Source of the DNA: Chryseobacterium sp. KLBC 52
GTDB lineage: Bacteria > Bacteroidota > Bacteroidia > Flavobacteriales > Weeksellaceae
Assembly (NCBI RefSeq): GCF_003347605.1
Contig: NZ_QDFZ01000008.1
Span: 85,638 to 149,637, forward strand
Length of the DNA stretch: 64,000 nucleotides
Reading direction: 5' to 3'
Under the pieces are notes generated by a model. That model made no database searches, was not told where the DNA came from, and saw nothing but the letters and a program-made list of their open reading frames with translations. The position numbers and the translations under genes are program-made. Below are positions 24,224 through 31,952 of the stretch, piece after piece; positions within the stretch are counted from its first letter, which is position 1; every line of letters starts with the position of its first letter.

Positions 24224-24239
24224 TTTTTAGTAGCTTAAA

Positions 24240-26093
24240 TTACAGGTCAGAAAACACTCCCTGGAAAAAAGATTCTAAGGCCGTATTTTCATCCAGCCCG
24301 AACTTCTTTTTCAGACGGTATTTGGTCATTCTTACGCTCTTAGGTTCTACGTTGAGGAGGTTGGCGATTTGTTTTGTATCCATTCCCAGATAGATATAAG
24401 CACAGTATTTCAAGTCCAGCGCAGTGAGTTTTTGTTTAGCTTTTTCACTGATGTTTTTAAAGAAATCCGGATGCAGCTCCTGAATGGTAAATCTGACTTT
24501 TTCAAAATCATTATCAACACGGCTTTCTCCTTTTACAACCTGGTGAATATTGATGTCAGTATCAGAAAGCTGGTTCTGAAGGTTCTGCAGAACCTCATTC
24601 TTATGCTGAATATGAAGCTGGCTGGCTAATACCTCACTTTGAAGCTTTTGCTGCTGAAGGGTAAGAAGTTCCTGCTCAGCCTTTAATCTGGCCTGTTCTT
24701 CCTTCTGAAGTTTAATCAGCATTTCCGCTTCATGCTTTTCTGTATCAAGCTTATTTTCCCTTTCTATGGAATATCTCAGCTTAAAATGATAAGAACGGAA
24801 CATAAAGAAAGCTCCAACCAACCCAATAATTCCCAAGCCAATATAAAGGAGTTTTTCTTTTTTCAAACTGGCCGTTTTTTCAGTAAGAGATCTGAGTTCA
24901 GATTCTTTTTTCTGAGACTGATACTGTGCTTCCAGCCTTTTGGCAATTTCAGCTTGACCTTCATCAAATAGGAGATTACTGTATTCTGCTACTTTTGACT
25001 CGTATTGGTAGGCTTTCTCATATTTTTTTTGCTTTGCATACAGCTGGGCAAGATCTTTTACTATATTGATCATGACATGGTAATAAACCGGCTTTAGAGT
25101 AAGAAGGATCTGTTCAGCTTTCAGGAGATATTGCTCTGACAAAGCATCATTTTGATCCCGGGAAGCAAGATTGCTTAAAACACCCAGTGCTCCTGCCTGA
25201 ATGCCCTGGTTAAGTGTTGTATGCTCAGTAAGCGCGAATATTTCGTTGGCATTATTCTCAATTTCCTCCCTTATCTCAGGAGTTATAACAGGATAGCTCA
25301 GATAATAATTGATGAGATTCAGCAGTGCCATAGCTTGTACATGAGCAGACACATGACCCGGAAACTGATGATATAGCGCAACCGCTTTTTTACACATTTC
25401 TATCACAGGTTTCAGATCTTTTAAGTCTCCGGTCTTTTCATGTTGGAAAGAATAGCAGACTGCCAATGCAGAATACGCTGAACTCAGCAAGTTTTTATTT
25501 CCGGATTTCTCGGCAAGCTCAATGGATTTTTTTGCATATTTGGTAGCATTTTCAGCATCATTCCATTCTGTGTAGATTCCATAGAGAAGATAATTGAGTT
25601 TTGCATTCAGCGTGATTTCAGAAGGCTGTTTTTCAACCATAGAAAGTGCTTTCTGAATAAGTTTGATCGTATTTTCAGATTCACCAAGAGCTTTCCTGTA
25701 GTAAATATTCAGATAACCGGCATATAATGCGGCCGTTGTATTATGACTTTTCTGAACAATTTCATTTGCAGCATCAATAATAGGGGGAATTGTATTATAC
25801 TCAGACTGGTTAAGCTTAATAATTCCTTTTTGGGTAAGGGCTTTTACTTCTTCAGCATCATTTTGTTCTTTTTTGGCCAGTTCCAGCTGTTGCTGTACAT
25901 ATTTTTCGGCGGTAGTATATTGATCACTGACTCTGTAATATTCGGTAAGCTCATTGTAAATTCTGAACTTTTCTGCGGACGAAATATGATCTCCTTCCAA
26001 TTGGTTTTTGAGGCCATCAATAAATGTATTCTGTGCGGGGTATAAGGTGCAGATAAAAAGTATACAATATAAAAGTGAGTACTTTAGTTTCAT
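24240..26093 (-). CDS. TPR-containing membrane regulator with C-terminal HTH
   Basis: A 617-residue protein with a signal/anchor sequence (MKLKYSLLYCILFICTLYPAQ). About 380 residues of helical TPR-like repeats follow, then a membrane helix near 420-440 (LLYIGLGIIGLVGAFFMF), a charged coiled coil (about 445-520) and a C-terminal LuxR-like helix-turn-helix at about 555-605 (LTALDLKYCAYIYLGMDTKQIANLL then SVRMTKYRLKKKF). Such proteins are common in Flavobacteriia and couple periplasmic sensing to transcription. The ATG at 26093 is preferred over 26108. It flanks cassette 2 but has its own terminator, so a regulatory link is only positional. Confidence 0.85.
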   Translation of the reverse strand: MKLKYSLLYCILFICTLYPAQNTFIDGLKNQLEGDHISSAEKFRIYNELTEYYRVSDQYTTAEKYVQQQLELAKKEQNDAEEVKALTQKGIIKLNQSEYNTIPPIIDAANEIVQKSHNTTAALYAGYLNIYYRKALGESENTIKLIQKALSMVEKQPSEITLNAKLNYLLYGIYTEWNDAENATKYAKKSIELAEKSGNKNLLSSAYSALAVCYSFQHEKTGDLKDLKPVIEMCKKAVALYHQFPGHVSAHVQAMALLNLINYYLSYPVITPEIREEIENNANEIFALTEHTTLNQGIQAGALGVLSNLASRDQNDALSEQYLLKAEQILLTLKPVYYHVMINIVKDLAQLYAKQKKYEKAYQYESKVAEYSNLLFDEGQAEIAKRLEAQYQSQKKESELRSLTEKTASLKKEKLLYIGLGIIGLVGAFFMFRSYHFKLRYSIERENKLDTEKHEAEMLIKLQKEEQARLKAEQELLTLQQQKLQSEVLASQLHIQHKNEVLQNLQNQLSDTDINIHQVVKGESRVDNDFEKVRFTIQELHPDFFKNISEKAKQKLTALDLKYCAYIYLGMDTKQIANLLNVEPKSVRMTKYRLKKKFGLDENTALESFFQGVFSDL

Positions 26094-26332
26094 GGGGTGA
26101 AAGTACAAAAATTGTAGACATCTGTCAATTTCCTACCTAAGAAAGTAAAAAGAACTGTTATTTTTATCTTTCTGTAAATCAGCATTTTATTTGTTTTTGT
26201 AGACGTTTTGTAGTCGGTTGTAATCTCGGTTGAAGATGTTTTGTAGTTGCTGAAATGATGAAGAGGATATTTTTCTGTTGCAATTTTGAGCCAGAAAAAA
26301 ATCAAAGAATAGTAATTTAAAATTTTACAGCT

Positions 26333-26653
26333 ATGGACAACAAAACATTATCAATTGTTTCTTACATTACACTTTTCGGATGGCTGATTTCCTTCTTTAT
26401 CGGAAAAGAAAAATCGAATAAACTTTTAAAATATCATTTGAAACAGTCTTTGGGATTGATTATTTTTTCAATCGTATTATCCATCATCCTCAATGGTATT
26501 ATGATGCTGACCAAAATTGGAATTCTTGGAATATTCGGTTTTATTCCTTTGGTATTAATGATCATCGGAATCATTAATGCCGCCAATGATGTTGAAAAAC
26601 CTTTACCTCTGATCGGGAAAATGTTCGAGGATAAATTCTCTTTCATCGGATAA
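26333..26653 (+). CDS. DUF4870 family membrane protein
   Basis: A 106-residue protein with three hydrophobic helices. It starts MDNKTLSIVSYITLFGWLISFF, followed by the positively charged KEKSNKLLKYHLKQSLGL and two further helices at about 38-60 and 62-82, then ANDVEKPLPLIGKMF. This order and the K-x-H-x-KQSL element are typical of DUF4870/Tic20-like small proteins. The role is unknown. It heads a run of small plus-strand genes up to 28921. Confidence 0.8.
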   Translation: MDNKTLSIVSYITLFGWLISFFIGKEKSNKLLKYHLKQSLGLIIFSIVLSIILNGIMMLTKIGILGIFGFIPLVLMIIGIINAANDVEKPLPLIGKMFEDKFSFIG

Positions 26654-26670
26654 TATCTGAATTCTCGAAT

Positions 26671-26956
26671 ATGGAAGGTTGTAAACATATAAAGAAAGAA
26701 GGTTCCAATTATCTGGTGAAGCAGTATATGGCACTTCAGCATATTATAGGAATAGCCTGGGTTTGTATTTCAATCGGAAAAACAGAAAGAAGGCAGTTAC
26801 CAGGCATTCAATAATTCTGTTAACGATTTTCTTGGTAAAATGAGAATTGCCCAACGAAGTCTGAATGAAAATAATCAGGAACTGAACAGTGATCTTGATG
26901 ATCTGGAAAGAGAAGCAGGCTACATCCTTGATCGTTATAACAGTTTTGTAGACTGA
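26671..26956 (+). pseudogene. Frameshifted small gene
   Basis: From the ATG at 26671 the frame runs 47 codons (MEGCKHIKKEGSNYLVKQYMALQHI and on) and stops at 26814. A second frame, offset by +1 and open from about 26757, encodes FVFQSEKQKEGSYQAFNNSV then a helical, acidic tail ending DRYNSFVD at 26956. The two parts join into one plausible 95-residue helical protein if one base is removed near 26755-26765. Either the gene is decayed or the assembly has an indel. I do not recognise the family. Confidence 0.45.
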
Positions 26957-26981
26957 TTTACCAATAACTAAAATTTGATTA

Positions 26982-27158
26982 ATGAAAAAAATATTAGGAA
27001 TTATTTTGATAATGATAGCCTTTTGCCTGGTCATGGTGATTAAAATAGGACCATCCAGAGAAACTTCCTGGTTGTTCAAGTATGGAGAACTGATTCCTAT
27101 GCTCGCCGGAGCAGCTATTTTAATTCCCGGATTAGTACTGTATAATAAAAACAGATAG
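26982..27158 (+). CDS. Small two-helix membrane protein, 58 aa
   Basis: MKKILGIILIMIAFCLVMVIK forms a first membrane helix, followed by a short loop (GPSRETSWLFKYGE) and a second helix (LIPMLAGAAILIPGLVL) ending YNKNR. It starts 25 bp after the preceding broken gene, so the two were probably co-transcribed. The hairpin-like topology and small size suggest a membrane-associated accessory protein. Nothing more specific can be said. Confidence 0.6.
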   Translation: MKKILGIILIMIAFCLVMVIKIGPSRETSWLFKYGELIPMLAGAAILIPGLVLYNKNR

Positions 27159-27256
27159 CTATAATCATGAAATTGAACAGCCTTTGTAAGAATATAAGGT
27201 GCTGATTTGACAGGATAAAGGTAATTTTACCGCCCATTTTAAAAAAGAAAAGAAGT

Positions 27257-27790
27257 ATGGATTTTGAAATTTTGAAACAGCAGATTGAAGACGCTGCAAG
27301 GAAAGCTTTTTTAGAAGTGTATGAAAAGCATGGAGCTGAAGAAATTTACAGCTTTGCACTGTACAGCGATGAGGGAGCAATGACAGTTTGCCCTGCTGCC
27401 AATACATTGAAAGTAATGGAGAATGCAGAGGATGATGATGCTCTTTATTATAAATATGAACCGGCAGAATGGACCTACGAAATGGAAGGAGCCGATAAAG
27501 AATTCGATGTAATCTGCACTCAGTTGAGAACAGAGCTTAGTAAACACGATGAAGATGATCAATGGTTTGAGAGTTTTCAGGCTAAACTATATTCAATCTG
27601 TATTGAAGTACTGGAGAAACTTAAAAATGAGAACTTTTTTACAAAGATCACAGGCAAAGATATTTTCCTGATTTTTACGGTTTCAGATTATGAGTTTGAG
27701 CACGAAGACCTGAAAAATCTTATCATCAGATTGAATGATAATGACTACAAAAATGAATATCTGGACTGGATGGCTACCTGGGGCAATTAA
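27257..27790 (+). CDS. DUF4303 family protein
   Basis: A 177-residue acidic cytoplasmic protein. The segment IYSFALYSDEGAMTVCPAANT (about 30-50) followed by YYKYEPAEWTYE (about 65-76) is the recognised start of DUF4303 proteins. Many of these occur near polymorphic-toxin or immunity genes. The remaining part is helical and ends with YLDWMATWGN. No toxin gene is visible nearby, so an immunity role is only a family-based suggestion. Confidence 0.75.
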   Translation: MDFEILKQQIEDAARKAFLEVYEKHGAEEIYSFALYSDEGAMTVCPAANTLKVMENAEDDDALYYKYEPAEWTYEMEGADKEFDVICTQLRTELSKHDEDDQWFESFQAKLYSICIEVLEKLKNENFFTKITGKDIFLIFTVSDYEFEHEDLKNLIIRLNDNDYKNEYLDWMATWGN

Positions 27791-27948
27791 AAGGATGAAG
27801 AATTAAAAAAAACACTTTAAATATATACATATGAAGCCCGATAAAATAATTGTCTCAGAAGCCTCTTATACATTACAATCTCTATATAAATGCTTTTAAG
27901 CATCAGAATCAACTACCAACCCAAATATAAAGAACAATTACATTCATT

Positions 27949-28428
27949 ATGAACAACTATCAATTTTATAAACAAGAAGGAAACCAATATATTTTTAAAA
28001 ACCAGCCGGTGTTTATTGCTGTACTCTGCATTATTTTTCTGGTTATTGCAGGATTGATTTTTAACAGTGTAAGAACCGGGAGCTATATCATTATGGCGGT
28101 AGTAGCTCTTATTATTGTCAACTTCTTTACCAAGAAATTTATCATCGATATGGACCGGAAAACGATAACTGGAAAACATACCATTTTTGTTCCGGCAAGA
28201 ACATATCCGATTGAGAATTTTAGAAATTTCCATGTGGTAGCAACAAAATACATGGGATTTATCACCACCAATGTAATGCTGTCTGTTTATTTTGAAGTAG
28301 ATGGTAAAGAAAAACAGCTTACGATAGGTCAGGCGCTTACCCAGAAAGGAATACAGAAAATGGTCAACGAAACAGAAGATATTATGAACCTTAATAATTC
28401 TGAAAATGGACATCAGAGACCGCTATAA
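27949..28428 (+). CDS. Membrane protein, first of an overlapping pair
   Basis: A 159-residue protein. A short cytoplasmic N-terminus (MNNYQFYKQEGNQYIFKNQ) is followed by two helices (about 21-40 and 47-62), then a soluble beta-rich part with FIIDMDRKTITGKHTIFVPA. The topology of two helices then a PH-like beta domain is common in small Bacteroidota proteins. The end overlaps the following gene by 23 bp. No family is recognised with confidence. Confidence 0.65.
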   Translation: MNNYQFYKQEGNQYIFKNQPVFIAVLCIIFLVIAGLIFNSVRTGSYIIMAVVALIIVNFFTKKFIIDMDRKTITGKHTIFVPARTYPIENFRNFHVVATKYMGFITTNVMLSVYFEVDGKEKQLTIGQALTQKGIQKMVNETEDIMNLNNSENGHQRPL

Positions 28429-28921
28429 ATTTGAAGAAAACGGAAGTGAAATAAGCTTTATGCCCAATTACAGTTTCCTGCGCACTTTGGTTTGGTGGCT
28501 GGTCTTGGGAGTCATTGCACTTCCTGTGATCATCTATTATTTTATGGGGAAAATGTCCGGAGATCAGTTCAAAATTGCCATAGGATTATGGGCCGTTTAC
28601 ATGATTTATTTTCTCTTTGATCTCTTTTTCAGAATTCCTGTGAAATATATTTTTGATAAATCGGAAAAGTGTATTTACAGAAAACTGCTGCTTTCCAAAA
28701 AACTCATGAACTTTGATGAAATGACCTATTTTGTGAATGATGAAAGAGGTGGGTATTATTATTCCATCGGGAAAAAGAGAAATCAGTTTGTGAAAAACTA
28801 CAGAATCAGTAATTATTTTTCTGGTTCAAAAGCTTCTGAAAGAAGAGAAGATGAATATATTAAAGAAATTTTGTGTCCCGTACTGATGGCTGTAGGAATT
28901 CCCTTGAATGAGGAAGAATAA
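28406..28921 (+). CDS. Membrane protein, second of an overlapping pair
   Basis: The 171-residue protein has the same plan as its upstream neighbour: an N-terminal cytoplasmic piece (YKFEENGSEISFMPNYSFLR), two helices (about 30-50 and 58-75), then IPVKYIFDKSEKCIYRKLLLSKK and an acidic end. Similar build and 23-bp overlap suggest the two arose by duplication and may form a complex. The start at 28406 lies inside the previous gene. No catalytic residues are evident. Confidence 0.65.
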   Translation: MDIRDRYKFEENGSEISFMPNYSFLRTLVWWLVLGVIALPVIIYYFMGKMSGDQFKIAIGLWAVYMIYFLFDLFFRIPVKYIFDKSEKCIYRKLLLSKKLMNFDEMTYFVNDERGGYYYSIGKKRNQFVKNYRISNYFSGSKASERREDEYIKEILCPVLMAVGIPLNEEE

Positions 28922-28940
28922 TAAGCAGGATAAAAACTAA

Positions 28941-29021
28941 TACGATGAAGAATGGGTGTATAACCATTTCCTTCCGGAGGAGGGATGGAAAAAATTCAAA
29001 GAATTTTTGACGGGTGGTTGA
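28941..29021 (+). pseudogene. C-terminal gene remnant
   Basis: A 26-codon open piece, immediately preceded by a stop, reads YDEEWVYNHFLPEEGWKKFKE and ends at a TGA at 29019-29021. The composition is protein-like and there is no start codon, so this may be the tail of a deleted gene. Confidence 0.3.
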
Positions 29022-29034
29022 TACACAATAACAA

Positions 29035-29069
29035 AAAACCCGGCGGTTTCGAAGAAACCGCCGGGTTTT
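29035..29069. terminator. Strong bidirectional terminator
   Basis: AAAACCCGGCGGTTTC / GAAACCGCCGGGTTTT, perfect 16-bp GC-rich stem with a 3-nt loop. It ends the transketolase operon on the minus strand and the plus-strand run of small genes. Confidence 0.93.
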
Positions 29070-29090
29070 GTTTATATAAAACAGCTTATC

Positions 29091-30035
29091 TTAAGCTAAA
29101 ATTCTCTTTACAGCTTCTTTTACTGCAGCAGCATCAATCTTATACTTTTTCATCAGTTCAGCAGGTGTTGCAGACTCTCCGAAAGTATCATTTACCGCTA
29201 CGAACTCCTGTCTTGTAGGTCTTTTTCTTGCCAGCATACCAGCAACAGATTCTCCTAAACCACCAAGGTAGTTGTGCTCTTCAGCCGTTACAATTTTACC
29301 TGTTTTTTCAACAGATTTTAAAATGATCTCTTCATCAAGAGGTTTGATTGTGTGAATGTTGATCACCTCACAAGAAATACCTTCTTTCTCAAGCTCATCA
29401 GCAGCTACAAGAGATTCCCATACAAGGTGTCCCGTGGCAACAATCGTTACATCAGTACCTTCCTGAAGCATAATTCCTTTTCCGATTTCGAAAGGCATAT
29501 CTTCCGGAATAAAAACAGGAACTACCGGTCTTCCGAATCTTAAATATACAGGTCCCTCAAAGTCTGCAATCGCTAAGGTAGCAGCTTTAGTCTGGTTGTA
29601 GTCACAAGTGTTGATCACTGTCATTCCAGGAAGCATTTTCATCATACCGATATCTTCAAGAACCTGGTGAGTCGCTCCATCTTCTCCTAAAGTAAGACCT
29701 GCGTGAGATGCACAGATTTTTACATTTTTGTTAGAATAAGCGATAGACTGACGGATCTGGTCATATACTCTTGAAGTAGAGAAGTTAGCGAAAGTTCCCG
29801 TAAAAGGAATCTTTCCTGTAATACTAAGACCAGCTGCAATTCCCATCATGTTTGCTTCCGCAATACCAATCTGAAAGAATCTTTCAGGAGCCTTCTCAAT
29901 GAATTTCTCCATCTTCAAAGAACCGATAAGGTCTGCGCAAAGTGCTACTACATTAGGATTTTTGTCAGCCAGTTCAGCCAATCCTGCTCCGAATCCTGAA
30001 CGCGTGTCCTTTTTTTCTGTATATGTATATTTCAT
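29091..30035 (-). CDS. Transketolase, C-terminal subunit
   Basis: A 314-residue protein covering the pyrimidine-binding and C-terminal domains of a split transketolase. It would act in the pentose phosphate pathway with the upstream N-terminal subunit and thiamine diphosphate. Seen are [25 protein letters not shown] at the start, the [16 protein letters not shown] region (catalytic Glu), [17 protein letters not shown] and the C-terminal [14 protein letters not shown]. It lies 99 bp downstream of its partner on the same strand. Split transketolases of this size pair are normal in Bacteroidota. Confidence 0.93.
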   Translation of the reverse strand: MKYTYTEKKDTRSGFGAGLAELADKNPNVVALCADLIGSLKMEKFIEKAPERFFQIGIAEANMMGIAAGLSITGKIPFTGTFANFSTSRVYDQIRQSIAYSNKNVKICASHAGLTLGEDGATHQVLEDIGMMKMLPGMTVINTCDYNQTKAATLAIADFEGPVYLRFGRPVVPVFIPEDMPFEIGKGIMLQEGTDVTIVATGHLVWESLVAADELEKEGISCEVINIHTIKPLDEEIILKSVEKTGKIVTAEEHNYLGGLGESVAGMLARKRPTRQEFVAVNDTFGESATPAELMKKYKIDAAAVKEAVKRILA

Positions 30036-30134
30036 TTTTTACTAAAGTTTTTGATCATTGATAAATGATGAGTGATTAATCATTTTATAAAGTTCCAGGA
30101 GTATCATTTATCAAAAATAATTTATCATTTATAA

Positions 30135-30986
30135 TTAATAATCAGCAGGAGCTTCCAGGTATAATTGCTTGAATGCTGTGTCTAGCTGCTCATCATTTGG
30201 AGCTTTACCATGCCATGCATGAGATCCCATCATATAATCAACCCCATAACCCATTTCTGTATGAAGAAGGATAGCTACAGGTTTTCCTTTTCCGGTTTCT
30301 GTTTTTGCCTTCTCAAGGATTGCAATTACAGCTTCAAGATCATTACCGTTCTTTTCTTCCAAAACAATCCATCCGAATGCTTCCAGTTTTGCATGAAGAT
30401 TTCCTAAGCTTAATACATCATCTGTATCTCCGTCAATCTGACGTCCGTTGTAATCAATAGTAGAAATGATATTATCTACCTTTTTAGCAGAAGCATACAT
30501 CAAAGCCTCCCAGATCTGACCTTCCTGAAGCTCACCATCTCCGTGAAGAGAGTAAACAAGAGATTGATCACCGTCTAATTTTTTACCCTGAGCTACTCCA
30601 AGTGCTACAGAAAGTCCTTGTCCAAGAGAACCTGAAGCAATTCTGATTCCCGGAAGACCTTCGTGGGTAGTTGGGTGTCCCTGTAATCTTGAATCTAATT
30701 TTCTGAAAGTGCTCAGCTCTTCCACAGGGAAGAAACCAAATCTTGCTAAAGTAGAGTAGAATACCGGAGAAATGTGTCCGTTTGATAGATAAAAATGATC
30801 TTCATTTTTACCTTCCATTGTGAAAGGAAGTTTATAGTTCATCACTTTCCCGTAAAGGGCTGTGAAGAATTCTGTACAACCCAAGCTTCCACCAGGGTGT
30901 CCTGAATTTACAGCGTGAACCATTCTTAAAATGTCTCTTCTGATCTGCGTAGTAAGAGTTTTTAACTCTTCGATACTTTTACTCAT
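30135..30986 (-). CDS. Transketolase, N-terminal subunit
   Basis: A 283-residue protein with the thiamine diphosphate-binding domain. Motifs are VNSGHPGGSLG near residue 26, YLSNGHISPV, RIASGSLGQGLSVALG near residue 116, SLHGDGELQEGQIWEALMYA (the GDG...N-type metal/cofactor motif, here with Gln-Glu-Gly-Gln) near 145-165, and YGVDYMMGSHAWHGKAP near the end. It is co-directional with the C-terminal subunit. The 99-bp spacer between them contains short dyads (TGATAAATGATG, ATTAATCATTT) but no gene. Confidence 0.93.
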   Translation of the reverse strand: MSKSIEELKTLTTQIRRDILRMVHAVNSGHPGGSLGCTEFFTALYGKVMNYKLPFTMEGKNEDHFYLSNGHISPVFYSTLARFGFFPVEELSTFRKLDSRLQGHPTTHEGLPGIRIASGSLGQGLSVALGVAQGKKLDGDQSLVYSLHGDGELQEGQIWEALMYASAKKVDNIISTIDYNGRQIDGDTDDVLSLGNLHAKLEAFGWIVLEEKNGNDLEAVIAILEKAKTETGKGKPVAILLHTEMGYGVDYMMGSHAWHGKAPNDEQLDTAFKQLYLEAPADY

Positions 30987-31042
30987 TATATCTGATTTAT
31001 TTGCATGCGAATTTACAATTTTTTACCGGCTTACGGAAATGC

Positions 31043-31072
31043 AAAAATCCGGATATAAAAACCCGGATTTTG
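31043..31072. terminator. Terminator between 31097 gene and transketolase
   Basis: AAAATCCGG / CCGGATTTT stem with a short A-rich loop, T-run on both strands. It terminates the secreted hypothetical gene (minus strand) before the transketolase promoter. Confidence 0.75.
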
Positions 31073-31096
31073 TATGATTTGAATATTTTTCTGCTT

Positions 31097-31615
31097 TTAA
31101 CAGCCTTCGTTGAGGTAAACGGAGATTTCTGTCACTATATTATTAACAAATTTAAAACTTAATAGTGTTCCTGCCTGACTGTCTTCAAGATTAAAATAAC
31201 CGGTGTCTTTAATCGGTTTGCCATTGGAGTCCCAATCCGGGCGTACACTGAAATTGGTGTAGCTTCTATAAGCATTAATCAGATCATCTCTTGTACTTCC
31301 CACGCCGATTCCGCTTTTGGTTTTAAATTTTTTACTCGTTGTTGTCATATAAGTAATGGAAGGAACACTCGGATTGGCTTCATTGATGTAATTATCAAAA
31401 AGATCAATCTGGATGCTTTCTCCGTTATACTTTACTATATTTTTTTTCTCTCCATTGGCATTGATCAGCTTAACTCCTGCAATTTTTTCAGCTTCAACCT
31501 TAGGCATGAAAACTTTAAAAGGTCCAATTCGTAATGTTGAGACTTCAAAGTTTTCTTGGGCATTTGTAAAAGTGAATGTTAATAGAAATGTGAAAATTGC
31601 AATAATTTTTTTCAT
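31097..31615 (-). CDS. Secreted hypothetical protein, 172 aa
   Basis: The signal peptide MKKIIAIFTFLLTFTFTNAQ is cleaved after residue 20, and the remaining mature domain is mixed alpha/beta. GIGVGSTRDDLINAYRSY near residue 100 is reminiscent of domains in which a Gly-x-Gly-Ser-Thr loop precedes a helix and a calculated-variable strand. YFNLEDSQAGTLLSFKFVNNIVTEISVY follows. The layout recalls SmpA/OmlA-type or BLIP-like folds, but this is not a firm assignment. It is a single-gene unit and diverges from the reprolysin-type protease. Confidence 0.65.
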   Translation of the reverse strand: MKKIIAIFTFLLTFTFTNAQENFEVSTLRIGPFKVFMPKVEAEKIAGVKLINANGEKKNIVKYNGESIQIDLFDNYINEANPSVPSITYMTTTSKKFKTKSGIGVGSTRDDLINAYRSYTNFSVRPDWDSNGKPIKDTGYFNLEDSQAGTLLSFKFVNNIVTEISVYLNEGC

Positions 31616-31952
31616 GGTTTTTAAATTTATATTTTTTTTTATTTTGATTAATTTAAAAATGAATTTATATAATTCTTATCAAAGATAATTAAAATACAAA
31701 AGTCTATAAAATCAGTTATTTAGATGAGGATAAAAAAATGAAAATTATTTATTGAGTGTAATGCTTTGTGGTAGCAGGATCATTGATTTTTTACTATTAA
31801 ATGTCGTTTTTTTTTGAATTTTCATATGTGATATTTAGATTAATTTAACTAATTTTATAATTCAATATTATTTGAATTATAAATATTTAACTAATTATTT
31901 TTTAGTTTTTTGTCTTAATGATTGATTAAATAAAAATTACATACCATTATAT
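31616..31952. other. Divergent AT-rich intergenic region
   Basis: A 337-bp, extremely AT-rich gap between the secreted hypothetical and the protease. I see no gene and no perfect TAnnTTTG box. TTTTTTAGTTTTTTGTC near 31899-31914 is the nearest candidate for the protease promoter. Confidence 0.4.

Larger units (their letters stand above)
23642..24239. other. Regulatory-looking gap upstream of cassette 2
   Basis: This 598-bp gap holds the conserved box (23688-23699), the ATGTGTACA block (23717-23736), a 10-bp palindrome CACTTAAGTG (23802-23811) and the inverted repeat ATATGCACAT-N5-ATGTGCATAT (23851-23875). It also has a hairpin ACCTCTG / CAGAGGT (23944-23964) with a minus-strand T-run, and the terminator of the next gene (24201-24223). 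No coding frame is supported. Confidence 0.5.

Noticed and set aside
28985..29218. 77-codon plus-strand frame
   Set aside because: It runs through the strong terminator hairpin at 29035-29069 and into the antisense of the transketolase C-terminal gene.
30036..30134. Possible small gene or attenuator between the transketolase subunits
   Set aside because: Only short AT-rich dyads are present, with no T-tract hairpin and no open frame.
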